Positions 8,899 through 17,455 of a stretch of DNA of 64,000 bases are shown here, piece after piece (positions within the stretch are counted from its first letter, which is position 1; every line of letters starts with the position of its first letter). This DNA is from Albidovulum aestuarii. Its GTDB lineage: Bacteria > Pseudomonadota > Alphaproteobacteria > Rhodobacterales > Rhodobacteraceae. The stretch lies in NCBI RefSeq assembly GCF_029961185.1, contig NZ_JASBQQ010000003.1, forward strand, positions 372,001 to 436,000, in the 5' to 3' direction. The notes below the pieces were generated by a model, which searched no databases, was not told where the DNA came from, and worked only from the letters and a program-made list of their open reading frames with translations. The position numbers were made by a program, and so were the translations under genes.

Positions 8899-9903
8899 AT
8901 GGCCGAGGCCGATGAACTTCTGACCGAGATCGAAGCCTTGGGCGAAAAGATCGCCGAGGCGCGGCAGGCGGTCGGACGCCGTTTCATCGGGCAAGAGCGG
9001 GTGGTGGAACTGTCGCTGGCGGCACTCCTGTGTGGCGGGCATGGTTTGTTGGTCGGCCTGCCGGGCATGGGCAAGACCATGCTGGTCGATACGCTCGGCA
9101 CGGTCATGGGCCTCACGTCGGGTCGGGTGCAGTTCACGCCGGACCTGATGCCTGCCGATATCCTGGGGTCCGAGGTGCTGGAGACAGCGAAGGATGGTTC
9201 GCGCAGCTTCCGGTTCATCGAAGGACCGGTATTCTGTCAGTTGCTGATGGCCGATGAGATCAACCGCGCCAGCCCCCGTACCCAGTCGGCTTTGTTGCAG
9301 GCGATGCAGGAACGCGAGGTCACAATCGCCGGTCAGCACCGCAAGCTGCCCGCGCCGTTCCATGTGCTTGCCACCCAGAACCCGATTGAACAGGAAGGCA
9401 CCTATCCGCTGCCGGAGGCGCAGCTTGACCGGTTCCTTGTCCAGATCGATGTCGAATATCCGGATCGTGATACCGAACGTGATATCCTTCTGGCGACGAC
9501 CGGCGTCGCGAAACAGGAAAGCCCGCGCATCTTCACGGCTGAAGACCTGATCGCCGCCCAGACCACAGTGCGGCGCATGCCGGTGGGCGACAAGATCGTC
9601 GAACTGATCCTCGATCTGGTCCGCGCCTGCCGTCCGGGCGAGGCGGAGGCCGGTCAGGCGATCAATGACAGTGTCAGCTGGGGGCCGGGGCCCCGTGCCG
9701 CTCAGGCCCTGATGCTGACGGTCCGGGCGCGGGCGCTTCTGAATGGTCGTCTGGCGCCCTCGGCCGAGGACGTTCTGGCCCTCGCCCGACCGGTGCTCAG
9801 CCACCGCATGGCGCTCTCCTTCGCTGCCCGCGCCCGGGGCGAGGAATTGGCCGATATCATCGACGGGGTGGCGCGTGACATCACCCGGGCCGAGGCGGCT
9901 TGA
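8899..9903 (+). CDS. MoxR-family AAA+ ATPase
   Basis: The 334-residue AAA+ chaperone-like ATPase has Walker A GLPGMGKT (53-60), Walker B LLMADE (115-120) followed by INRASP, and an ATQNPIEQEGTYPLPEAQ sensor region, all characteristic of MoxR proteins. The start at 8899 has AAGGAG 8 bases upstream; the GTG at 8875 does not. MoxR ATPases work with vWA or DUF58 partners to mature or activate protein complexes. The DUF58 gene follows within about 15 bases, starting a four-gene operon resembling the Bat aerotolerance loci. Confidence 0.9.
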   Translation: MAEADELLTEIEALGEKIAEARQAVGRRFIGQERVVELSLAALLCGGHGLLVGLPGMGKTMLVDTLGTVMGLTSGRVQFTPDLMPADILGSEVLETAKDGSRSFRFIEGPVFCQLLMADEINRASPRTQSALLQAMQEREVTIAGQHRKLPAPFHVLATQNPIEQEGTYPLPEAQLDRFLVQIDVEYPDRDTERDILLATTGVAKQESPRIFTAEDLIAAQTTVRRMPVGDKIVELILDLVRACRPGEAEAGQAINDSVSWGPGPRAAQALMLTVRARALLNGRLAPSAEDVLALARPVLSHRMALSFAARARGEELADIIDGVARDITRAEAA

Positions 9904-9917
9904 CCACCACCGGACAT

Positions 9918-10796
9918 ATGTCGGCCCGCCCGGCGGGCCTGAGACGCAATGCGGAAGGTTTGGCGTCTGCCCTGCCGCCCCTGATGGCCGATGCCCGGCA
10001 TCTCGCGTCAACCGTGCAGCTTGGCGAACATGGCCGCCGCCTCTCCGGCATGGGGTCTGAGTTCTGGCAGTACCGCCCCGCCCATGCGGGCGACGAGGCG
10101 CGGTTCATCGACTGGCGCCGGTCGGGCAAGGCTGACGCGCAATTCGTGCGTGAACGGGAGTGGCAGGCGGCGCAGTCGGTGCATCTTTGGGTCGATGATG
10201 CACAGTCAATGGAATTCACCGGCGACCAGAAGCGCCAGTCGAAGGCCGATCGTGCGCGGCTGCTGGCGCTCGCGCTAGGCGTTCTTCTGATCCGTGCGGG
10301 CGAAAGAGTCGGGTTGACCGATCCGATTGCGCCACCGCGTTCGGGCGAGGTGCAGCTTTTGCGCCTTGCCCACGCCTTCACCCGCCCGGCGGGTGAGGCT
10401 GATTTCGGCGCGCCCGAGGCGCGCGCCATTCTTCCCGGATCGCGTGCGGTCTTCATCTCGGATTTCATGGGCGCGCCCGAAGGGGTCGAAAAAGCGCTGG
10501 GTCTTGCGGCCGATAAGGGTGTGACCGGGGTGCTGATGCAGATCCTCGACCCTGTCGAAGAAGCCTTTCCCTATGACGGGCGCACGATCTTTGAAAGTAT
10601 GGCCGGGACCATGCTGCATGAAACGCTGAAGGCGGGCGATCTGCGCGACCGTTATCGGGAACGGCTGGCGGAACGCAAGGAACGGCTGGCCGCGTTCGCC
10701 CGGCGGGCAGGGTGGCTGTTCACCACGCATCATACGGGTGCGTCTGCCCAGTCGGCGCTGCTTTGGCTTTATGCCGCGCTGAGGAAGGATCACTGA
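9918..10796 (+). CDS. DUF58 domain protein
   Basis: This is a DUF58 protein of about 292 residues. The diagnostic segment FWQYRPAHAGDEARFIDWRR is near residue 45, and a vWA-like domain (LWVDDAQSMEF) follows. Such proteins partner with MoxR ATPases. The ATG at 9918 gives a homolog-like N-terminus (MSARPAGLRR). A TTG at 9900 overlapping the moxR stop is an alternative and would couple the two genes. The stop overlaps the next start (TGATG). Confidence 0.85.
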   Translation: MSARPAGLRRNAEGLASALPPLMADARHLASTVQLGEHGRRLSGMGSEFWQYRPAHAGDEARFIDWRRSGKADAQFVREREWQAAQSVHLWVDDAQSMEFTGDQKRQSKADRARLLALALGVLLIRAGERVGLTDPIAPPRSGEVQLLRLAHAFTRPAGEADFGAPEARAILPGSRAVFISDFMGAPEGVEKALGLAADKGVTGVLMQILDPVEEAFPYDGRTIFESMAGTMLHETLKAGDLRDRYRERLAERKERLAAFARRAGWLFTTHHTGASAQSALLWLYAALRKDH

Positions 10797-13561
10797 TGTT
10801 CGTCCTCGGCCCCATCGGCTTTACCGTACCCTGGCTCCTTTGGGGGCTCGTGGCGCTGCCGGTGCTGTGGCTGCTCTTGCGCGCCATTCCGCCCGCGCCG
10901 ATCCGTCGGCGGTTTCCGGGCGTGGCGCTTCTGCTGGGGCTGAAGGACGACGAACAACAGACCGACCGGACGCCCTGGTGGTTGCTGCTGATCCGGATGC
11001 TCGCCGTGGCAGCGATCATTGCCGGGTTTGCCGGACCGGTCCTGAACCCCGAACAAACGGAGGCAGGCGACGGGCCGCTTCTGATCCTCGTTGACGGAAG
11101 CTGGGCCGATGCCCGCGACTGGCCGCGCCGAACCCAGCGCATCGCTGCCGCCCTCTCCGAAGCGGGGCGTGCCGGGCGGCCGGTGGCGCTTGTCGCGCTC
11201 ACCGATATCCCGCCGGGAGAGCTGGTCTTTGCGGCTGCCGATACCGTGGCGCGCGGGTTGCCGGGATTGCAGCCCCGTGCCTGGGAGCCGGGGGTCGAGG
11301 ATATGAAAGCGCTGACTTCGGCTCTGCCCGAGGAAGGTTTTGACACGCTCTGGCTGTCAGACGGGATCGCGCGGGACGGCAGAGCTGAACTGACCGACGT
11401 GCTGGCGGCGCGGGGCCAGGTGAAGGCGGTCGAGAGCTTGCGCGATGTGCGTGCGCTCGGCGCCGCGACATACGAGGGCGGTCAGGTTGGCGTAGACGTT
11501 CTCAGGGCGCGGGACGTGGCGGCGGGACCCACCGAGGTTGTGGCGCGCGGGCTCGATCCGGCAGGGATCGAGCGGGAACTGGCGCGCTCGGCGGCCGAGT
11601 TCGCGTCTGGTGAAACCAGCGTTACGGCTGCATTCGACCTTCCACCCGAGTTGCGCAATCGCATTACCCGGTTCGAGATCGCGGGCGAGGCAACGGCGGG
11701 GGCGGTGGCCCTGGCCGATGACGCGCTGAAGCGTCGGAAAGTGGCGCTGGTCGCAGGCACGGTGGACCGCGAGGGCTTGCAACTGCTGGCGCCCGATCAC
11801 TACCTGCGTCAGGCTCTGGTGCCGACAGCCGAGGTGATCGAAGGCACCGTGGGCGACGTTCTATTGTCCAATCCCGATGTGGTGATCCTCGCCGATATCG
11901 CCAAGGTGACGGAGGAGGGGGCGCTGGTCGATTGGGTCGAGGCTGGCGGGCTCTTGGTACGATTTGCCGGGCCACGGCTTGCGGCCTCGGATGTGGGTCG
12001 TGATGCGTCCGATCCTCTGCTGCCGGTGCGGTTGCGGGCGGGTGGCCGTTCAGTTGGCGGCGCGATGAGCTGGGGCGAACCCAAGACGCTGCAGCCCTTC
12101 GCCGAAGGCTCACCCTTTCGCGGGCTCGCCCTGCCAACCGATGTCACGGTCACGGCGCAGGTTCTGGCACAGCCCGGCCCTGATCTGGCCGAGGCAACGA
12201 TTGCCGAACTGTCCGATGGCACACCGCTCGTGACCCGGCGGTCGATCGGTGAGGGGCAGGTCGTGCTGTTCCACGTCACCGCAAACGCCGAATGGTCGAA
12301 CCTGCCGCTTTCGGGTCTCTTCGTGCAGATGCTTGAGCGGCTTGCGGTTTCAAGCCGCCCGGTTCGGCCTGCCGAGGCCGAGCTGGAAGGGACGACCTGG
12401 GTTGCCGAGCGGGTGCTTGACGCGTTCGGCAACCTGCAGGAGGCAAGTGACCTGCCCGGCATTCCGGGCGAGCGGCTGGCAGAGCCGGCACTCGGCCCAG
12501 ACCTGCCGCCCGGGCTTTATGCCTCGGGCGACCGTCTGATTGCCGTGAATGTCATCGCAACCGGTCGGAAACTGGCGGCGGCGGAGTGGCCTTCGGGTAC
12601 GGTTATTGAAGGGTTGAGCGCCCTGCGCGAGACGCTTCTGAAGGGCTGGTTCCTCGCGGTGGCACTGACATTGTTGATGATCGACCTCGTGGCTTCTCTG
12701 GCGCTTTCAGGGCGGCTCAGGGGCGCGCAAGCGGGTATTGCAATGGTGTTGGCCACCGCGATTCTGTTGCCCTTGCCAGAGGGTGCCCGGGCGCAGTCAG
12801 ATGCGGACACGCGGCTGATCGAAGCGACAGGAAGCGTGGTTCTCGCTCATGTCACCACCGGTGATGCCCGCGTGGACGAGGTCGCGCAGGCGGGGCTCCT
12901 CGGTCTGTCGGAGGTGCTCTTTGCCCGAACCTCGGTCGAGCCGATCCTGCCGATGTCCGTCGATCTGGAAGCCGATGACCTGTCTGTCTTCACCTTTCTT
13001 TACTGGCCGGTGACGACGACCCAGTCTGCGCCCTCGCCAGAGGCATATCGCAAGCTCAACCGCTATCTCCGGTCGGGCGGCATGATCCTTTTCGATACGA
13101 GGGATGCCGATGTCGCAGGTTTTGGTGCGGCCTCGCCGGAAGGCCGTCGCCTGCAAGCCCTTGCCGCGCCCCTCGATATTCCACCGCTGGAACCGATCCC
13201 TTCGGACCATGTGCTGACCCGCGCCTTTTACCTGCTGCAGGACTTCCCCGGCCGCCATGCCGGCCGTTCGGTGTGGGTCGAGGCCGCGCCGCCTGACGCA
13301 GAACGCGCCGAGGGTATGCCGTTCCGCAACCTCAATGACGGGGTGACGCCGGTGGTGATCGGCGGTAATGACTGGGCCGGCGCCTGGGCGGTTGACGATA
13401 ATGCACGACCGCTTCTGCCGGTCGGTAGCGGGCTTGGCGGAGAGCGCCAGCGCGAGATTGCGTATCGCTTCGGCGTCAACCTGATCATGCATGTCCTGAC
13501 TGGCAACTACAAATCCGACCAGGTCCATGTGCCAGCGCTTCTGGAAAGGCTGGGGCAATGA
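10796..13561 (+). CDS. BatA-type N-terminal and DUF4159 membrane protein
   Basis: In this 921-residue protein, residues 1-85 contain two hydrophobic helices and an RRRFPG cytoplasmic loop typical of the aerotolerance-regulator N-terminal domain. The middle is an alpha/beta vWA or GATase-like region. A pair of hydrophobic segments lies around 620-665. The C-terminal 210 residues are a DUF4159 domain with the FTFLYWPV and LRSGGMILFDTRD segments. The start at 10796 overlaps the upstream stop by one base. It is probably an inner-membrane component of a MoxR-dependent envelope-stress complex; the exact role is unknown. Confidence 0.85.
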   Translation: MFVLGPIGFTVPWLLWGLVALPVLWLLLRAIPPAPIRRRFPGVALLLGLKDDEQQTDRTPWWLLLIRMLAVAAIIAGFAGPVLNPEQTEAGDGPLLILVDGSWADARDWPRRTQRIAAALSEAGRAGRPVALVALTDIPPGELVFAAADTVARGLPGLQPRAWEPGVEDMKALTSALPEEGFDTLWLSDGIARDGRAELTDVLAARGQVKAVESLRDVRALGAATYEGGQVGVDVLRARDVAAGPTEVVARGLDPAGIERELARSAAEFASGETSVTAAFDLPPELRNRITRFEIAGEATAGAVALADDALKRRKVALVAGTVDREGLQLLAPDHYLRQALVPTAEVIEGTVGDVLLSNPDVVILADIAKVTEEGALVDWVEAGGLLVRFAGPRLAASDVGRDASDPLLPVRLRAGGRSVGGAMSWGEPKTLQPFAEGSPFRGLALPTDVTVTAQVLAQPGPDLAEATIAELSDGTPLVTRRSIGEGQVVLFHVTANAEWSNLPLSGLFVQMLERLAVSSRPVRPAEAELEGTTWVAERVLDAFGNLQEASDLPGIPGERLAEPALGPDLPPGLYASGDRLIAVNVIATGRKLAAAEWPSGTVIEGLSALRETLLKGWFLAVALTLLMIDLVASLALSGRLRGAQAGIAMVLATAILLPLPEGARAQSDADTRLIEATGSVVLAHVTTGDARVDEVAQAGLLGLSEVLFARTSVEPILPMSVDLEADDLSVFTFLYWPVTTTQSAPSPEAYRKLNRYLRSGGMILFDTRDADVAGFGAASPEGRRLQALAAPLDIPPLEPIPSDHVLTRAFYLLQDFPGRHAGRSVWVEAAPPDAERAEGMPFRNLNDGVTPVVIGGNDWAGAWAVDDNARPLLPVGSGLGGERQREIAYRFGVNLIMHVLTGNYKSDQVHVPALLERLGQ

Positions 13562-15642
13562 ACGGTCAGGTGGTTTTTGATCCGCTTCTGCCCTGGCCTG
13601 TGATCTGGGCGGCGGCGGTTCTGGCCGCGATCATGACCGGCTTCGCGCTTTGGCGCGGGCTGTCGGGCGGCTGGCTGAGGATGCTTGCGGCCGCCGTAAT
13701 GCTAGCCGGAATCGCGCAGCCGTCGCTGCAGACCGAGAACCGGCGGCCTTTGTCGGACATCGTCATCCTTGTTGTTGACGAAAGCGCGAGCCAGAAGATA
13801 TCGGACCGCGCCGAGCAAACCGCTGCCGCTGTCGCGCGGATCGAGGCAGAGGTGGCGGCGCTGCCCGATACCGAACTTCGAAAGATCGTCGTCGGCGACG
13901 GGGCCGGGGATACCGGCACACTGGCGCTCACCGCGCTGTCGCAGGCGCTTGCGGAAGAGCCGCGCGCACGGGTCGCGGGCGCGATCCTTGTCACGGACGG
14001 GCAGGTCCATGACCTTGATGTCGGTGCCGACATGCCTGCACCGTTGAATGTCTTGCTGACCGGTCACGGGTCGGATTGGGACAGGCGGCTGATGGTCAAG
14101 ACCGCGCCGGTTTTTGGCATCATCGGCGAGCCGGTCAACCTGACGCTCCGGGTTGAGGAGCAAGGCAGCATGCCGGGTCAATTGGCCGGGCGCCCGGTGG
14201 TTCTGTCGGTCGCCATCGACGGTGGCGCGGCGCAGGATTTCACCGTGCCGGTGGGCGAGGATCTGGACCTGCCCCTGACACTCGACCATGGCGGCCAGAA
14301 CGTGGTGCAGATCAAACTTGCCACGGACGAAGGTGAACTGACCGACCGCAACAATATGGCGGTTGTACAGATCAACGGGGTACGCGACCGGCTGCGCGTG
14401 CTGCTGGTTTCGGGCGAGCCCTATGCGGGCGAGCGCACCTGGCGTAACCTCCTGAAGTCTGACAGCGCGGTCGACCTCGTGCATTTCACCATCCTGCGCC
14501 CGCCAGAAAAGCAGGACGGGGTGCCTGTTTCGGAGCTTTCGCTGATCGCGTTTCCGACGCGGGAGCTGTTTATCGAGAAGATCGAAGAGTTCGATCTGAT
14601 CATCTTCGACCGCTATCGTTTGAGGGGCATTCTGCCGGCCTCGTACCTCGACAATATCCGAGACTATGTTGAAAAGGGCGGGGCGGTTCTGGTTTCTGCC
14701 GGGCCGGACTTTGCCTCGGTCGAAAGCCTCTATCATTCCGGGCTGGGCGACATTCTGCCCGCACGCCCCACCGCGATCGTGATTGATGAGGGGTATCGCC
14801 CCCTTGTGTCGGATCTGGGCCAGCGCCACCCGGTGACCGAGGGGCTGGAGACCTACACGCCTGAAGGGGGCGTTGCAGGCAGCGTCGGGGCACCCGAATG
14901 GGGACGTTGGATGCGACTTGTCGAACTGGCGGACCCGGTCGGCCAGGTGGTGATGGAAGGACCACGGGCCAAACCGCTTCTGGTTTTGAACCGGGTCGGC
15001 GAGGGGCGGATCGCGCTTCTGGCGTCCGACCATGCCTGGCTCTGGAACCGGGGTTTTGAGGGGGGCGGGCCGCAACTGGAGTTGCTGCGCCGTCTTGCCC
15101 ACTGGATGATGAAGGAACCCGATCTGGAGGAGGAGGCGCTCACCGCCGAGGCGGAGGGCCAGAGCCTGACCATCACCCGCCGGACCCTTACAGAAGGCGC
15201 GCGCGAGGTAACGGTGACGGCACCAGACGGGACCGAGACGGTCCTACAGCTGACAGAGGCAGCACCGGGCCGCTACCGGGCAGAGTTTCAGGCACCCGAG
15301 ATCGGGCTTTACCGGATGACGGATGGCGAGTTGGACCGGGTGATGGCGCTCGGCCCTGCCGCGCCGAAGGAGTTCGAGGAAACCATCGCAAGCGAGGACA
15401 AGCTGGCTGCGCTGGTCACGCCCACGAATGGCGGATTTCTCGCGCTGGAAAACGGCGCGCCGGATGTCCGGCGGGTCCGGGAAGGGCGGCCCGCGATCGG
15501 GCGCGGCTGGATCGGGATCACCCCGCGCGAGGCCTATCAGACACTCGATATCCGTATTGCTCCGCTGCTGCCTGCCTGGGCGTTCCTTCTGATCGCCGCC
15601 GCGCTGACCGTGGGCGCATGGTTGCGCGAAGGGCGGCGTTGA
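13558..15642 (+). CDS. large membrane protein, GATase/vWA-like
   Basis: The 694-residue protein has two N-terminal transmembrane helices (about 10-55), a vWA-like region beginning IVILVVDESAS, and a glutamine-amidotransferase-like alpha/beta domain around 280-470 (LLVSGEPYAGERTWRN, LIIFDRY, GGAVLVSAGPDF). A single C-terminal helix (AWAFLLIAAALTVGAWL) closes it. The ATGA overlap with the DUF4159 gene marks it as the last operon member. The family is uncharacterised. Confidence 0.82.
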   Translation: MNGQVVFDPLLPWPVIWAAAVLAAIMTGFALWRGLSGGWLRMLAAAVMLAGIAQPSLQTENRRPLSDIVILVVDESASQKISDRAEQTAAAVARIEAEVAALPDTELRKIVVGDGAGDTGTLALTALSQALAEEPRARVAGAILVTDGQVHDLDVGADMPAPLNVLLTGHGSDWDRRLMVKTAPVFGIIGEPVNLTLRVEEQGSMPGQLAGRPVVLSVAIDGGAAQDFTVPVGEDLDLPLTLDHGGQNVVQIKLATDEGELTDRNNMAVVQINGVRDRLRVLLVSGEPYAGERTWRNLLKSDSAVDLVHFTILRPPEKQDGVPVSELSLIAFPTRELFIEKIEEFDLIIFDRYRLRGILPASYLDNIRDYVEKGGAVLVSAGPDFASVESLYHSGLGDILPARPTAIVIDEGYRPLVSDLGQRHPVTEGLETYTPEGGVAGSVGAPEWGRWMRLVELADPVGQVVMEGPRAKPLLVLNRVGEGRIALLASDHAWLWNRGFEGGGPQLELLRRLAHWMMKEPDLEEEALTAEAEGQSLTITRRTLTEGAREVTVTAPDGTETVLQLTEAAPGRYRAEFQAPEIGLYRMTDGELDRVMALGPAAPKEFEETIASEDKLAALVTPTNGGFLALENGAPDVRRVREGRPAIGRGWIGITPREAYQTLDIRIAPLLPAWAFLLIAAALTVGAWLREGRR

Positions 15643-15789
15643 TCAGGCCGGACGGGCACGGCGCGCATTTGGCCAGTTGATCAGAACGACTCCGACGATT
15701 GCGGTGACGATACCTGCGGCGGTGGATGGGTTAAGCCGCTGGCCGCGCTTCGTCGTGTCGATATGATAGCGGATGATGCAGGTCAGCAT
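15643..15789 (-). pseudogene. NIPSNAP/EamA deletion-fusion remnant
   Basis: A 48-codon frame has a good ribosome site (GAGGAGAG a few bases before the ATG at 15789). The first 15 residues, MLTCIIRYHIDTTKR, look like the start of a bacterial NIPSNAP-family protein. The remaining 33 (GQRLNPSTAAGIVTAIVGVV then LINWPNARRARPA) look like the last transmembrane helix and tail of an EamA/DMT permease. I read this as an in-frame internal deletion that removed nearly all of two adjacent genes. It might still be translated as a single-helix peptide. It diverges from the ArsR gene that probably once regulated the intact pair. Confidence 0.6.
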
Positions 15790-15840
15790 ATTACTCTCCT
15801 CTCATGGAGAGGCAGGATCGCGGATTGTCCGACGTAAATG

Positions 15841-15858
15841 GTTCGACTATGGTCGAAC
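15841..15858. promoter_or_regulatory. palindromic operator at the arsR-type gene
   Basis: The perfect 7-base arms GTTCGAC (15841-15847) and GTCGAAC (15852-15858) flank TATG. The site ends one base before the chosen start codon of the ArsR-family gene and lies in the divergent promoter region. Size and symmetry fit an ArsR/winged-helix dimer site, implying autorepression. Confidence 0.55.
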
Positions 15859-15859
15859 T

Positions 15860-16546
15860 ATGAAAGACGGCCCCGACATCGCCCGCATCGCCGCCCTGAT
15901 CGGTGACCCGGCCCGTGCCAATATCCTGACCGCCCTGATGAGCGGCAAGGCCCTGACCGCGACCGAGCTGGCGCGGGAGGCAGGCGTGACGCTTCAGACC
16001 ACGAGCGGGCATCTGGCCAAGCTCGAACGGGGTGGGCTGACGCGGGCTCTGAAGCAGGGGCGGCACAAATATGTCTCGCTTGCGGACGATGAGGTCGCGC
16101 GGGTGTTGGAGGCACTGATGGGGCTTGCCGCGAAGGCGGGGCATCTGCGCACGCGGACAGGGCCACGGGATGAAGCCCTGCGCAAGGCGCGGGTCTGCTA
16201 CAACCACCTGGCCGGTGACATGGGCACACGGCTCTATGACCGCTTCATTGTACGGGGCTATCTCGGCCGGGACGGGGAGTCATTGATCCTGACGGGTTCG
16301 GGCGCTGCCTTTGTCCGCGACTTCGGAATTGATCTCGATGCGCTGGACAAAGGCCGGGCACCGCTTTGCCGCGATTGTCTGGACTGGAGCGAGAGGCGGG
16401 CACATCTGGCAGGCAGTCTAGGTCGAGTGCTGCTGACCCGGTTTGAAGAACTCGGCTGGGCCCGGCGCGACCCTGCAACCCGGGTCGTGCACTTTTCGCA
16501 ATCAGGCGAAAGTCAGTTCGACAGGTTGGTGCAGGGCGTCACCTGA
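15860..16546 (+). CDS. ArsR-family transcriptional regulator
   Basis: The 228-residue protein has an N-terminal ArsR winged helix (about 1-90; RANILTALMSGKALTATELA, then TLQTTSGHLAKLE as recognition helix). A longer C-terminal region has C188 and C191 in LCRDCLDWSERR, a pair that could sense metal or redox state. The start at 15860 follows the palindrome directly. An upstream in-frame start at 15773 would extend through the operator and is unlikely. It diverges from the NIPSNAP/EamA remnant, so its present targets may be only itself or genes elsewhere. Confidence 0.8.
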   Translation: MKDGPDIARIAALIGDPARANILTALMSGKALTATELAREAGVTLQTTSGHLAKLERGGLTRALKQGRHKYVSLADDEVARVLEALMGLAAKAGHLRTRTGPRDEALRKARVCYNHLAGDMGTRLYDRFIVRGYLGRDGESLILTGSGAAFVRDFGIDLDALDKGRAPLCRDCLDWSERRAHLAGSLGRVLLTRFEELGWARRDPATRVVHFSQSGESQFDRLVQGVT

Positions 16547-16552
16547 CGGGGC

Positions 16553-16574
16553 CGTCCGGGCACAGGCCCGGACG
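16553..16574. terminator. hairpin between convergent genes
   Basis: A perfect 9-bp stem, CGTCCGGGC / GCCCGGACG, has an ACAG loop and begins 7 bases after the ArsR-family stop. There is no clear T-run on either side. It lies between convergent genes and could act as a bidirectional terminator or transcript stabiliser. Confidence 0.45.
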
Positions 16575-16609
16575 ATGGATAAGATACTGAAGACCGATGT
16601 TTGCGGTTG

Positions 16610-16813
16610 TCAGACCGGTACGTTGTCCCAAAGGCTGTCAGGATCGCTGGCGGTATCGGATACAACTCTGAGATGTGACCGACGTCCTGTCGCCGGAACC
16701 GGGGCGCCGAGCCGGTCGCGCAGCATGCGCTTCAGCTCTTCCGCACGCTCGGGTCTCGCCAGCAGGTCTTCCACGAACAGATCAATATCGTCGCGGCGTT
16801 TTGCCTGGCTCAT
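16610..16813 (-). CDS. small hypothetical protein
   Basis: The 67-residue charged protein starts MSQAKRRDDIDLFVEDLLAR. It contains an amphipathic helical N-terminal half and ends in SLWDNVPV. It is preceded by a strong ribosome site (GGGAGGATGTC before the ATG), which supports real expression. No family or targeting signal was recognised. Confidence 0.6.
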   Translation of the reverse strand: MSQAKRRDDIDLFVEDLLARPERAEELKRMLRDRLGAPVPATGRRSHLRVVSDTASDPDSLWDNVPV

Positions 16814-16953
16814 GACATCCTCCCGAATTGTCTATGTTTTTTGTGCAATTGTGGCTGCGAAGCTAAGGATACCACAACTTTTGCGATTCCCCGATGACAA
16901 GTTGATGACAGATTTACGTAGCGTCCACTTTTCGGCAAGAGACCGCTGAGCAA

Positions 16954-17310
16954 TCAGTTGGACAAGTCCAGTTGTGTCGGGCTTCCTACCCAGCCATCGA
17001 GCGTGCAGCGCGGTCGGATGAGTACATGGTCGAGCCCGTCGGGGATCGTCACGCCGGACAGCGACCGGGTGAAGGGCTGTTCCTCGACATGAGGGTGAGT
17101 CAACTCGCGGTAACCGAGCTTTACGCCGTCTGGCGCAAGGACCTCCCAGCCGCTGGCATAATGGTCCCAACCGGTGTCAGGATGGGCCAGCGTCACGGAA
17201 ACGGTCCAGCCCGCGCCCTGCTGGACAGCTTCGGCGGTTACAACCTTCGGCGCGTCGGCATAGGCTGGTGCGACGACGAGGATGGAAAGAAGCAGTCCGG
17301 TTCTGATCAT
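16954..17310 (-). CDS. small secreted hypothetical protein
   Basis: The 118-residue protein has a Sec signal peptide (MIRTGLLLSILVVAPAYADA, cleavage expected after AYA). The mature part of about 98 residues contains WTVSVTLAHPDTGWDHYASGW and ends IRPRCTLDGWVGSP. The build is a single beta-sandwich-like domain. The start at 17310 was chosen because the signal peptide begins there; 29 further upstream codons have no typical content. Function unknown. It diverges from glcD. Confidence 0.7.
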   Translation of the reverse strand: MIRTGLLLSILVVAPAYADAPKVVTAEAVQQGAGWTVSVTLAHPDTGWDHYASGWEVLAPDGVKLGYRELTHPHVEEQPFTRSLSGVTIPDGLDHVLIRPRCTLDGWVGSPTQLDLSN

Positions 17311-17419
17311 GGGTACAGACTGACATGATCGCGACAATCTGGGTATCACTTTGACGTGCGGTGGCGCGGGAATGCGGGGGATAATCCAGTGGAGCAATCA
17401 TTTGGTTGCGTTATCGTAA

Positions 17420-17444
17420 AATTGGTTATAATTTTTGACCAATT
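17420..17444 (+). promoter_or_regulatory. glcD promoter with embedded inverted repeat
   Basis: AATTGGT (17420-17426) and ACCAATT (17438-17444) form a perfect 7-base inverted repeat with an 11-base spacer. The spacer begins with TATAAT (17427-17432), a consensus -10 box. The repeat ends just before the ribosome site (GGAGG, 17446-17450). A repressor bound here would block the polymerase. TTGGT/ACCAA half-sites are common in GntR-family operators, but no regulator gene is adjacent. Confidence 0.5.
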
Positions 17445-17455
17445 TGGAGGATGAA

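Noticed and set aside
8584-10011. 475-codon minus-strand frame across DUF1285 and moxR
   Set aside because: It spans two real genes and an intergenic promoter; its composition is typical of antisense high-GC frames.
13702-15102. 466-codon minus-strand frame in the GATase-like gene
   Set aside because: It is a shadow of a long conserved membrane-protein gene with no independent start signal.
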